A model generated the notes under the pieces. That model was not told the origin of the DNA. It searched no databases and saw nothing but the letters and a program-made list of their open reading frames with translations. This document shows positions 1-5,923 of a DNA stretch of 10,344 nt, in pieces. The DNA is from Desulfovibrio sp. (GTDB lineage Bacteria > Desulfobacterota > Desulfovibrionia > Desulfovibrionales > Desulfovibrionaceae), in assembly GCF_019424165.1 (NCBI RefSeq), contig NZ_JAHZAA010000036.1:1-10344 (forward strand), read 5' to 3'. Made by a program: the position numbers and the translations under genes. Within the stretch, counting starts at the first letter, position 1; each line of letters begins with the position of its first letter.

Positions 1-26
1 GAGTTCAATCCTCGCAGCTGGCTCCA
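1..26 (+). tRNA. 3' end of a tRNA gene (partial), probably tRNA-Thr
   Basis: The window opens inside the T arm. A T-loop of the form TTCAATC is flanked by GAG and CTC stem bases. The 3' acceptor strand AGCTGGC follows, then a U73 discriminator and an encoded CCA at 24-26. The 5' acceptor strand would therefore read GCCAGCT. A GCC start with U at position 73 is typical of many bacterial tRNA-Thr genes, but the anticodon lies outside the window, so the identity is inferred. An intrinsic terminator follows directly, so this is the last gene of its transcript. tRNA 3' ends are common integration targets, but no integrase is visible here. Confidence 0.85.
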
Positions 27-32
27 TAAATT

Positions 33-70
33 ACAGGGGCTTAGGTGTTAAACAATTAAGCCCCTGTTTT
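33..70 (+). terminator. Intrinsic terminator of the tRNA transcript
   Basis: A perfect 11-bp stem pairs 33-43 (ACAGGGGCTTA) with 57-67 (TAAGCCCCTGT) around a 13-nt loop. It runs into a short T tract (67-70). It begins 7 nt after the CCA end of the tRNA, as expected for tRNA operon termination. Confidence 0.85.
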
Positions 71-334
71 GCGTCCGAAGGGCTTTTTTAGCCTATTCAG
101 AGCATGGTAGCGGAACCGCTTTTCTAGCGTACTTCAAGCATAACCGGATTTTCTACCCCCGCGGGGTGAAAATATGACCGGTAACCGTTGCGGTCATGAT
201 CCCCCGGGCATCCCAACCTCTCCCCTGCCAAGCCCATCAGGAAAGGCAAAGGCGGCTTGCCGCGCGCCCTCTCGCTAGCCGCTGAACGCGCAAAGGCATG
301 GTGACATAAGCTGCTGTTTCTCTTCAACAGTAAA

Positions 335-389
335 GCAATAAAGCCTCCCTTGCTCACCCTGAGCGGCTCACAAAGGGGGTCTTTATTGC
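335..389. terminator. Composite inverted repeat, possible bidirectional terminator
   Basis: An outer 9-bp perfect stem (GCAATAAAG at 335-343, CTTTATTGC at 381-389) continues as a mostly paired C-rich/G-rich inner stem (345-351 with 373-379). The apex holds two mutually exclusive small hairpins: 352-356 with 360-364, or 360-364 with 366-370. It lies 77 bp downstream of the minus-strand nitroreductase stop and could end that transcript. The T tracts lie mostly inside the stem, so terminator function is only moderately supported. The rest of 71-465 has a weaker bulged hairpin at 412-436 and no convincing gene. Confidence 0.4.
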
Positions 390-465
390 TTCCGCATAAG
401 TTAAACTCTACCCGTCTCCCGAAATAGCCGGGACGGTTCCCAGTGCACTAACACACAGACATTTA

Positions 466-993
466 TCACACATAATTTATCGACATGGAAACAGAAAGCT
501 CTTTTTCTTTTGTGTTGCTTTCCTTTCCGTACCCGAGCGCCACGGCAACCACAGGATGAAAGCCGTCAGGGACGCCAAGCTTCTTCCATAAAGCATCATT
601 AGTGGATGTCATGGCTATCGCTCCCAGAATAAACACGCTTCCAATTCCAAGGTCTGTTGCCGCAAGTAGCATATTTTCTGCAATGCATCCGGCGTTAGCA
701 AGCTCTATATTAGGGTATTTTTGTTCTGATGATGCAGAAATGACTACAAGCGCAGTCGCGTTATACAAAGGACTTGAATTTTGTTTCATTACGTCTTGGG
801 CAGTATTTGCGAAGGACGAGAGAACGGAACTATCTGTAATAGCCGTCAAATGAAGCGAGCTGTAGTCTCCACCTCCGACCGGAGCAGCGCACCCAGACGC
901 TATGATGGTTTCAAGATTTTGTTTTGTAATCGGTTTTTGGGGGTCAAAGTTTCTTGTAGACGTCCTGGCAGCGATTGCTTTTAACGTTTCCAT
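466..993 (-). CDS. Small nitroreductase family protein (FMN-dependent NAD(P)H oxidoreductase)
   Basis: 175 aa, the short class of the nitroreductase family. These are cytosolic FMN enzymes that use NAD(P)H for two-electron reduction of nitro compounds, quinones or similar acceptors. The N-terminal R10-T-S-T-R14-N-F matches the R-x-S-x-R FMN-phosphate contact. Residues 101-119 (AGCIAENMLLAATDLGIGS) form the conserved central helix, and the terminal GYG (154-156) closes the flavin site. The ATG at 991-993 is preceded by a good ribosome site (TAAGGAGAG, complement of 1002-1010). It is divergent from an Rrf2 regulator 124 bp away, and two matching operators cover its promoter, so repression by that regulator is likely. 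The pair is visibly more A+T-rich than the genes after 2200, which suggests a different origin. The natural substrate cannot be told from sequence. Confidence 0.88.
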   Translation of the reverse strand: METLKAIAARTSTRNFDPQKPITKQNLETIIASGCAAPVGGGDYSSLHLTAITDSSVLSSFANTAQDVMKQNSSPLYNATALVVISASSEQKYPNIELANAGCIAENMLLAATDLGIGSVFILGAIAMTSTNDALWKKLGVPDGFHPVVAVALGYGKESNTKEKELSVSMSINYV

Positions 994-1008
994 TTTGTAT
1001 TCTCTCCT

Positions 1009-1033
1009 TACTGTAGTGTGGATGACTACAGTA
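1009..1033. promoter_or_regulatory. Operator 1 (proximal), TACTGTA-N11-TACAGTA
   Basis: A perfect inverted repeat: TACTGTAGT (1009-1017) and ACTACAGTA (1025-1033), 9-bp arms with 7 nt between them. It covers the -10 box and the predicted transcription start of the nitroreductase promoter. The same 7-mer half-sites with the same 11-nt gap recur at 1045-1069. The probable ligand is the adjacent Rrf2 protein. Confidence 0.7.
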
Positions 1034-1058
1034 TGGTAAGCAGAAACTGTAATGTCAA
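1030..1058 (-). promoter_or_regulatory. Sigma-70 promoter of the nitroreductase gene
   Basis: On the minus strand a perfect -35 box TTGACA (1053-1058) is followed by exactly 17 nt and a CATACT -10 box (1030-1035). The start of transcription would fall near 1023, about 30 nt before the ATG. Both boxes overlap inverted-repeat operators, the layout of a repressible promoter. Confidence 0.75.
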
Positions 1059-1069
1059 TGGCTACAGTT
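1045..1069. promoter_or_regulatory. Operator 2 (distal), AACTGTA-N11-TACAGTT
   Basis: A second copy of the dyad: AACTGTA (1045-1051) and TACAGTT (1063-1069), with the same half-site core and the same 11-nt gap as operator 1. The centres are 36 bp apart. It covers the -35 box of the nitroreductase promoter and lies about 50 bp upstream of the rrf2-type start, so it may also mediate autoregulation. Confidence 0.7.
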
Positions 1070-1117
1070 AATTTTTTTATATTTTATTTTTAATTCTTAC
1101 TTAATAGAGTGATATAA

Positions 1118-1567
1118 TTGAGAATTAGCAAAAACTTTCCGGTAGCGGTTCATTCTCTGCTCATTATGGCGCAGTTTGGGAACACCGTTAAAATCACCAG
1201 TACCCTTATTGCGCGGAGTACCGGCTCAAATGCTGTGACAATAAGAAATATATTTATTGCACTCAAAAAGCACGGGCTTATTGAATCCACAACCGGTAAA
1301 AATGGAGGCGCCTGCCTTGCAAAAAAAGCAAAAAAAATATCTCTTTGGGATGTTTACAATGCTGTAGAAACTGATGATATAGACGAAATATTTAATTTTC
1401 ACGAGGGATCAGGCAGTTGCCCGGTTGGAAAAAATATTTATCAGCTAATGTATCCCCATATGAACGATGCCTTTGAGGCAATGAAGAATGAGCTGCGGGC
1501 AGTCTCCCTTGATGCGCTGATTACCGAATTGACTGAAATTATAGGCCAAACGACAGATACCAAGTAG
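1118..1567 (+). CDS. Rrf2-family transcriptional regulator (YwnA/HypR-like, not Fe-S type)
   Basis: 149 aa, a normal Rrf2 length. The N-terminus MRISKNFPVAVHSLLIMAQ is the family's first helix, followed by a winged helix-turn-helix (about 25-70, including SNAVTIRNIFIALKKHGLI and a wing around TGKNGGACLAK). The start is a TTG; an in-frame TAA lies directly upstream (1115-1117), and a later start would remove the conserved first helix. The ribosome site is weak (GAGTGA). There are only two cysteines, C66 and C101. The three-Cys Fe-S cluster set of IscR/NsrR is absent. C101 sits in SGSCPVGKNI, as in YwnA-type members and near the redox cysteine C99 of S. aureus HypR. A role as thiol-based sensor of electrophile or oxidant stress that represses the divergent nitroreductase is inferred, and tandem operators support the regulatory link. 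Confidence 0.88.
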   Translation: MRISKNFPVAVHSLLIMAQFGNTVKITSTLIARSTGSNAVTIRNIFIALKKHGLIESTTGKNGGACLAKKAKKISLWDVYNAVETDDIDEIFNFHEGSGSCPVGKNIYQLMYPHMNDAFEAMKNELRAVSLDALITELTEIIGQTTDTK

Positions 1568-1666
1568 TTCTTTTTCAGCTACAAAGCCACCCTCAAACCG
1601 TAATGCCGTGCAACCCGACTCTTGAAAGTTTTGTATGTTCACCAAAGCTCGCCAGCCTTGAGCGAG

Positions 1667-1894
1667 CTAGAGATTATTTTTTTGTGTTTTTTTGCACTCC
1701 GGCCAGCCAGGGCATCCCCAAAAATCATAGCCGCCCTTGCCGTCTTTGCCGGGCTTTTTCACCCGATGCACCACAGGCTTGCCGCATTTTTCGCAGACCT
1801 TGCCCGTGGCCCTGGCGCACTCCTGCACTTCTCTGCAAAGCCGGTCATGGGCCGGAGGCGCGGCGCGGCTTTCGGATTTCTTGCAGTCCGGCAC
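1667..1894 (-). CDS. Topoisomerase-type C4 zinc-finger small protein, possibly a gene remnant
   Basis: 75 aa from a GTG start. Residues 34-68 carry the motif C34-x2-C37 ... FWGC61-PGWPEC67, which matches the C4 zinc finger found at the C-terminus of type IA topoisomerases and in various small nucleic-acid-binding proteins. The opening PDCKKSE looks like the tail of a preceding finger (the YPDCKKS pattern). There is no topoisomerase catalytic domain. The same frame is open for another ~195 bases upstream beyond a TGA (1907-1909) and there encodes an Ala/Gly-rich stretch, so the ORF may be the 3' end of a longer gene broken by a nonsense mutation. The ribosome site is poor. It converges on the Rrf2 gene with 99 bp between stops. 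The finger is real; expression as a stand-alone protein is uncertain. Confidence 0.5.
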   Translation of the reverse strand: MPDCKKSESRAAPPAHDRLCREVQECARATGKVCEKCGKPVVHRVKKPGKDGKGGYDFWGCPGWPECKKTQKNNL

Positions 1895-2008
1895 ATCCAG
1901 CCTGCCTCACGCCGGATGGCAGAGAGGGGAACGAACGCCATGCGGCTGCTCGCCCCGATGCACAAGTGCCGCCCCCGCTGCCTGGGGCGATGGCATGCGC
2001 GCCAGATC

Positions 2009-2056
2009 TGCGCCAGTATTTGCGCCCAGAACTGCGCCCAGAACTGCGCCAGCCGC
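2009..2056. repeat. 12-nt degenerate tandem repeat, four copies
   Basis: Four consecutive 12-mers begin with TGCGCC: two identical central copies (TGCGCCCAGAAC at 2021-2032 and 2033-2044) flanked by degenerate copies at 2009-2020 and 2045-2056. In the minus-strand frame of the zinc-finger ORF they read as a tetrapeptide repeat (GAVL GAVL GANT GADL). The surrounding 1895-2203 has no gene I can support. It also holds a run of nine G (2139-2147). Confidence 0.75.
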
Positions 2057-2203
2057 TGCGGTGGCATGCGCGGCATCGCCCGCTCTGATGGCCCCGCTTT
2101 CTCGCGGTTACCAACGCAGGGTAAGGGCTTTCAGGTACGGGGGGGGGCAAATGACGATGCATGGACAGGCAGGCAGTTAAGCTCCGCCGCCGAAAAATCC
2201 GGC

Positions 2204-3292
2204 TCAGTCAGGGCGAGGAGCGCCGGTAGAGGCGCGCGCAATAAGTTTGTGGCTGACTTCGACCCTGGTTATATTCCGGTTCGAAAGCTGCCCGCTGATT
2301 CTGGCATGCAGCAGATCCAGGGCATTATGCCCCTTATCCTTGATATAGTGCTCAAGAGTCGTCAAAGACACACGGGCAAAATGCGAAGGCCAGAGATTGT
2401 CGAATCCGCAGACGCTGTAATCACCGGGAATGCTCAAACCGGCTTCAATCACGGCATCCATAACCCCGTAGGCCACCATATCGTTGACGGCCACAAAGGC
2501 TGTGATCTTTTTGTCGTCAAAGCAGCTCCGGGCCAGTTCATAGCCCACGGTGTGCTCGATAAGCAGGTTTTCCAGTTCCGTTTCAGGTGAAATGTCGCGG
2601 CTTTTGACCATAAGGCGGCCTTCGGGACAAAGCCGGGCCAAGGTGTCTTGCAAGCCTTTGAGGCGCTGCACCCTGATAGGGTTACAGGTGTCCAGCGATG
2701 TGGAAATATAGGCCATGTGTTTATGGCCCAGTTCGCACATGTGCTGGGCAATAAGACTGCCCGCGTCGTAATTGTTCAGCTCTACCGTATCCACGTTCAG
2801 GTCCACGCGCCGGTCGCCCATAACCACCAGGGGCATCTTGCGCCCGGCGCGGGCCAGTATGGCATCAGGATGCGCCAGCATGGCGAATATAATCCCGGCC
2901 ATGCCTGTGGAGCGGGCCAACTGCAAGGCCGCCAGTTCGTTTTCCAGACTGCGGTAGGTGGCGCTTACGCAGGTGGCGTAATTCTTTTTTTCCGCCGCCT
3001 GCTGGATGGCCTGAATAATCGTGGCGTAGTAGGGATTGGTCACGTTCGGCACGGCAATCAGTATGACGGGCCTGCTTCCCGGGGCCACTCTGCCACGCCT
3101 GCCGCCGGTGTAATTAAGCTTTGCTGCCGCAGCCAGAACCGTCTTGACTGTCTCTTCGGCAAAAGAAACCCCTTCACGGCCATTGAGAATCATTGAAACC
3201 GTGGCGGGAGACACCTCCGCCGCCTGGGCCACATCCGCAAGGGTTGCCTTTTTTGTGCCCATTTCGGCCTGCTTTCCGCCATCAATCGTCAT
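2204..3292 (-). CDS. LacI-family transcriptional regulator
   Basis: 362 aa from the chosen start. Residues 17-61 are the LacI helix-turn-helix (ATLADVAQAAEVSPATVSMILNG and the following helix to KLNY). The periplasmic-binding-protein-like ligand domain begins at about 75 (VILIAVPNVTNPYYATIIQAI) and ends with the typical SVCGFDNL...LTTLEHY segment. The ATG at 3290-3292 has AAGGA (complement of 3301-3305) 8 nt upstream; the frame extends to 3388, but the extra 32 residues are not needed for the family. The usual hinge (Y-x-P-N-x-x-A-R) is replaced by YTGGRRGRVAPGSR. It diverges from the MHS transporter gene, so it is the likely local regulator of that operon, responding to the imported compound or a product of it. 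Ligand unknown. Confidence 0.9.
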   Translation of the reverse strand: MTIDGGKQAEMGTKKATLADVAQAAEVSPATVSMILNGREGVSFAEETVKTVLAAAAKLNYTGGRRGRVAPGSRPVILIAVPNVTNPYYATIIQAIQQAAEKKNYATCVSATYRSLENELAALQLARSTGMAGIIFAMLAHPDAILARAGRKMPLVVMGDRRVDLNVDTVELNNYDAGSLIAQHMCELGHKHMAYISTSLDTCNPIRVQRLKGLQDTLARLCPEGRLMVKSRDISPETELENLLIEHTVGYELARSCFDDKKITAFVAVNDMVAYGVMDAVIEAGLSIPGDYSVCGFDNLWPSHFARVSLTTLEHYIKDKGHNALDLLHARISGQLSNRNITRVEVSHKLIARASTGAPRPD

Positions 3293-3454
3293 CTTTTCTT
3301 TCCTTCCGGCATTCATATCCTGTTTGTACAGACGCATAACGCCTGAGCCATTCTTACCTGCAATACGCAGGACACACAATGCCATCATTTCGCAAACATG
3401 GCGCAGAACAGCGCCCTTTCACACGGCCGGGCGGCCCGGACCAGCGCAATGCGT

Positions 3455-3485
3455 TCAATTAAAATTTTAATAATATTTTAATTGA
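3455..3485. promoter_or_regulatory. Operator-like inverted repeat A in the lacI/MHS divergent region
   Basis: Perfect 11-bp arms TCAATTAAAAT (3455-3465) and ATTTTAATTGA (3475-3485) are separated by 9 nt. The right arm overlaps a TTGACA -35 box on the plus strand (3482-3487). The half-site TCWATTAAA is shared with inverted repeat B at 3550-3592. It is a candidate binding site for the divergent LacI-family protein. Confidence 0.6.
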
Positions 3486-3511
3486 CATTAAATTCTTCAG
3501 CATGCTATCCG
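3482..3511 (+). promoter_or_regulatory. Candidate promoter of the MHS transporter-phosphodiesterase operon
   Basis: A consensus -35 TTGACA (3482-3487) is followed, after 18 nt, by TATCCG (3506-3511), which has an extended TG element just upstream (3503-3504). The -10 is weak, which suits a regulated promoter. The leader would run about 160 nt to the ATG and would contain inverted repeat B, so a roadblock or looping mode of repression is possible. Confidence 0.4.
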
Positions 3512-3549
3512 GTCAGCCAGACCGGCATTTCATGCCTATTTCTTGCGTA

Positions 3550-3592
3550 ATCTATTAAATATTACATTTTTTCAGTGCATTATTTAATAGAT
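3550..3592. promoter_or_regulatory. Operator-like inverted repeat B in the lacI/MHS divergent region
   Basis: Perfect 12-bp arms ATCTATTAAATA (3550-3561) and TATTTAATAGAT (3581-3592) are separated by 19 nt. The half-site core TCWATTAAA is shared with repeat A. The half-sites are 32 bp apart centre to centre here, against 22 bp in repeat A, a difference of about one helical turn. Confidence 0.55.
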
Positions 3593-3679
3593 AAAACAAA
3601 ATCTTCCTGCATATAATTGAAACTTTTAATCGCCGCGCGACGGGAAGCCCCTGGCGGGACGGCAGCCTCGGAGGAAAGC

Positions 3680-5053
3680 ATGTCAGACGCAAGGGCACAA
3701 AAACACGTCCCCACCAGACAGGAGATGCGCAAGGTCGTTATCGCCAGCCTGCTCGGCGCGACCATCGAATGGTATGATTTTTTCCTCTACGGGGTCGTGG
3801 CGGGCATTGTGTTCAGCAAGCTCTACTTTCCTACCACCGATCCATTCATCGGAACCATCCTCGCTTACAGCACCTTCGCCATCGGCTACCTGGCCCGTCC
3901 CCTCGGGGGATTCATATTCGGCCACTACGGCGACAAGCTGGGCCGCAAGCGCATGCTCATCCTCACCATGCTGATTATGGGCGTGGCCACGGTGGGTATC
4001 GGCCTTATCCCCACCTATGCCAGTATTGGCATTGCCGCCCCCATTTTGCTGCAAACGCTGCGCCTGTGCCAGGGGCTTGGCCTTGGCGGCGAATGGGGCG
4101 GAGCGGTGCTCATGACCTATGAATACGCCAACGAGCGCGAAAAAGCCTTTTATGCCAGTATTCCCCAGATGGGTCTGGCTACGGGCCTTTGCCTTGCTTC
4201 AGGCATGGTGGCCCTGCTTTCCTGGCTTTTGACCAACGAACAGTTCATGGCCTGGGGCTGGCGGCTGGCCTTTCTTATAAGTGTTGTGCTTATCGCCATC
4301 GCGCTTTACGTGCGGACCCATATTCTTGAAACCCCCGAATTTCGCAAGGTGCAGGAAGAAGGCCATACTGAAAAGAAAGCCCTGCCCATCGTCACGGTAT
4401 GCAAAAATTTTCCGGGCAATATCGCCCTCGGCGTGGGGGCGCGCTGGATTGACGGCGTGTTCTTTAACGTGCTGGCGGTTTTTTCCATCAGCTACCTTGT
4501 GCAGTACATCAACGTCACGCGCACCGAAGCCCTGACGGCAGTCATGATCGCGGCCCTGCTCATGTGCCCGTTCATTCTCATAGCCGGACGCCTGGCCGAC
4601 CGCTTCGGCCGGGGCCGCATTTACGGTCTGGCAAGCCTGGCCTGCGCCCTGACCATCTTTCCCTCTTTCTGGCTCATGCAGGGTAGTGGTGGAAATATGT
4701 TCATCACCGGTCTTGCCATAGCCATTCCGCTCAGCATCTGTTATGCCGGGGTTTTCGGTCCCGAAGCCGCGCTTTTTTCTGATCTTTTTCCCGCTGAAGT
4801 GCGCTACACCGGCATTTCCATAGTGTACCAGTTTCCCGGATTTCTGGTGGCGGGCATTGTACCCGGCGTGTGTACGGCGCTTATGCGGTGGAACGACGGC
4901 AATCCTGCCTATATCTGCATCTTTGTGATCATTGCGGCCATCACCAGCGCCATGTCGGCCTTTGCCATTCAGCGGCGGCATGACCGGGCGACACGGCAGG
5001 CGCAGCCCCATGGCGTCATGCAGGCCGGGGCAAGCTCGCAGGCCCAGGGGTAA
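3680..5053 (+). CDS. MFS transporter, metabolite:H+ symporter (MHS) family
   Basis: 457 aa, 12 predicted membrane helices in the inner membrane, proton-coupled uptake. The MHS signature GATIEWYDFFLYG (26-38) is present, as are motif A after helix 2 (GGFIFGHYGDKLGRKRML, 76-93), the RLCQGLGLGGEWGGA segment (about 128-142) and ETPEF after helix 6. Known members carry citrate, 2-oxoglutarate, shikimate, proline/betaine and aromatic acids; sequence alone does not fix the substrate here. The ATG at 3680 has GGAGG (3670-3674) at good spacing; an upstream in-frame TTG at 3617 lacks a ribosome site and is not needed. The phosphodiesterase gene follows with only 2 nt between stop and start, so both are surely co-transcribed. 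The operon diverges from a LacI regulator. Confidence 0.93.
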   Translation: MSDARAQKHVPTRQEMRKVVIASLLGATIEWYDFFLYGVVAGIVFSKLYFPTTDPFIGTILAYSTFAIGYLARPLGGFIFGHYGDKLGRKRMLILTMLIMGVATVGIGLIPTYASIGIAAPILLQTLRLCQGLGLGGEWGGAVLMTYEYANEREKAFYASIPQMGLATGLCLASGMVALLSWLLTNEQFMAWGWRLAFLISVVLIAIALYVRTHILETPEFRKVQEEGHTEKKALPIVTVCKNFPGNIALGVGARWIDGVFFNVLAVFSISYLVQYINVTRTEALTAVMIAALLMCPFILIAGRLADRFGRGRIYGLASLACALTIFPSFWLMQGSGGNMFITGLAIAIPLSICYAGVFGPEAALFSDLFPAEVRYTGISIVYQFPGFLVAGIVPGVCTALMRWNDGNPAYICIFVIIAAITSAMSAFAIQRRHDRATRQAQPHGVMQAGASSQAQG

Positions 5054-5055
5054 CC

Positions 5056-5886
5056 ATGCGTATATTGCAACTTTCCGACACACACCTACGCGGCGACAGC
5101 AGCCTGTCCTTTCAGGTTGTGGACACGCGCCGCTGCCTTGATGCCGCCACCGCGCATCTGAAAACCATGGCTCAAAAGCCGGATATTATCGTGCTCAGCG
5201 GCGACCTGGCTGACAGCGGAGACCTCAACGCTTATCATATCCTTTATGACGCGCTGTCGCCTCTGGGCATTCCCGTGTACGCCCTGCCGGGCAACCACGA
5301 CAGACGCGACAGGATGCGGGACGTGTTGCAGGGATGGTGTCCCGCAGACCCGGCGGCATCTCCCCACATCTGCTACACGGTTGAAATGGACGACCTGCGC
5401 CTTGTCATGGTGGACAGCATGCACCCCGGCTCGCATTCAGGCCATCTGTTTCCGGCGGTTGAAGGCTGGCTGGCGCACACCCTGGCACAGCGGCCTGATG
5501 TGCAAACACTCGTTTTCATGCACCATCCGCCATTCACAACGGGCATGGGCGCCATGGATGAACCCTTTGAAAATCAGAGCGCGCTGGCTGCCATAGCAGG
5601 GGACAACCCGCAGATCCGCCTGTGCTTCGGCCACATGCACAGGCCCATCATCACCCAATGGCAGGGACGGCTGTGCATAACCGCACCCTCTGCGTCCATG
5701 CAGATCGACCTGGATATTTCCCCCGAAGGCGGCGACACCTTCCGCATGGAAGCTCCGGGCTACCTGCTGCACCATTATGAAAACGGCATACTCAATACGC
5801 ATGTCTGCCAGATTCCATCGGATGTAACCTTTGCCGGACCGTATCCCTTTGTGGGATCCGTCAACCCCTCCGGCCCGGCGAGGTAG
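5056..5886 (+). CDS. GpdQ-like metallophosphodiesterase (calcineurin-type phosphoesterase)
   Basis: 276 aa, matching the length of GpdQ/class III cyclic-nucleotide phosphodiesterases. All binuclear-metal ligands are visible: D8 and H10 (SDTH), D50 (SGD), N80 (PGNHD), H156 (FMHHPP), and H193/H195 (FGHMH). The C-terminal FAGPYPF resembles the tail of Enterobacter GpdQ. These cytosolic enzymes hydrolyse phosphodiesters such as glycerophosphodiesters (glycerophosphoethanolamine or -choline) or 3',5'-cAMP. The start ATG at 5056 has AGGGG (5046-5050) inside the end of the transporter gene, so translation is probably coupled. Pairing with a transporter and a LacI regulator favours a nutrient-scavenging phosphodiesterase over a cAMP-signalling role (CpdA), but this is inference. 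Confidence 0.9.
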   Translation: MRILQLSDTHLRGDSSLSFQVVDTRRCLDAATAHLKTMAQKPDIIVLSGDLADSGDLNAYHILYDALSPLGIPVYALPGNHDRRDRMRDVLQGWCPADPAASPHICYTVEMDDLRLVMVDSMHPGSHSGHLFPAVEGWLAHTLAQRPDVQTLVFMHHPPFTTGMGAMDEPFENQSALAAIAGDNPQIRLCFGHMHRPIITQWQGRLCITAPSASMQIDLDISPEGGDTFRMEAPGYLLHHYENGILNTHVCQIPSDVTFAGPYPFVGSVNPSGPAR

Positions 5887-5923
5887 GTCTTACGGCCTAC
5901 AGCGCGCCTGTTATCAGGCAAGG

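Noticed and set aside
1113..1118. TATAAT as the -10 box of the rrf2-type gene
   Set aside because: Transcription would begin after the only usable TTG start, which is needed for the conserved first helix; more likely chance in an AT-rich stretch.
1646..1668. 7-bp hairpin as terminator of the Rrf2 gene
   Set aside because: The stem AGCTCGC/GCGAGCT is fair, but the T tract begins about 8 nt after it, so it does not fit an intrinsic terminator well.
1907..1909. TGA in the zinc-finger frame read as selenocysteine
   Set aside because: Desulfovibrio does make selenoproteins, but the context matches no selenoprotein family, and the possible downstream stem is not a convincing SECIS; a nonsense mutation is simpler.
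1622..2590. 322-codon plus-strand open frame
   Set aside because: It lies opposite the zinc-finger ORF and the 3' part of the LacI gene, has no domain, and is a by-product of GC-rich coding sequence.
3293..3388. 32-residue N-terminal extension of the LacI protein
   Set aside because: ATG 3292 has a good AAGGA at 8 nt, and the HTH starts soon after it; the extension has no family support.
3617..3679. Upstream TTG start for the MHS transporter
   Set aside because: No ribosome site; the extra residues are not part of the family, and inverted repeat B lies just upstream, while ATG 3680 has GGAGG.
4199..5083. 294-codon minus-strand open frame opposite the transporter
   Set aside because: His/Gly-rich shadow of an unmistakable MFS gene.
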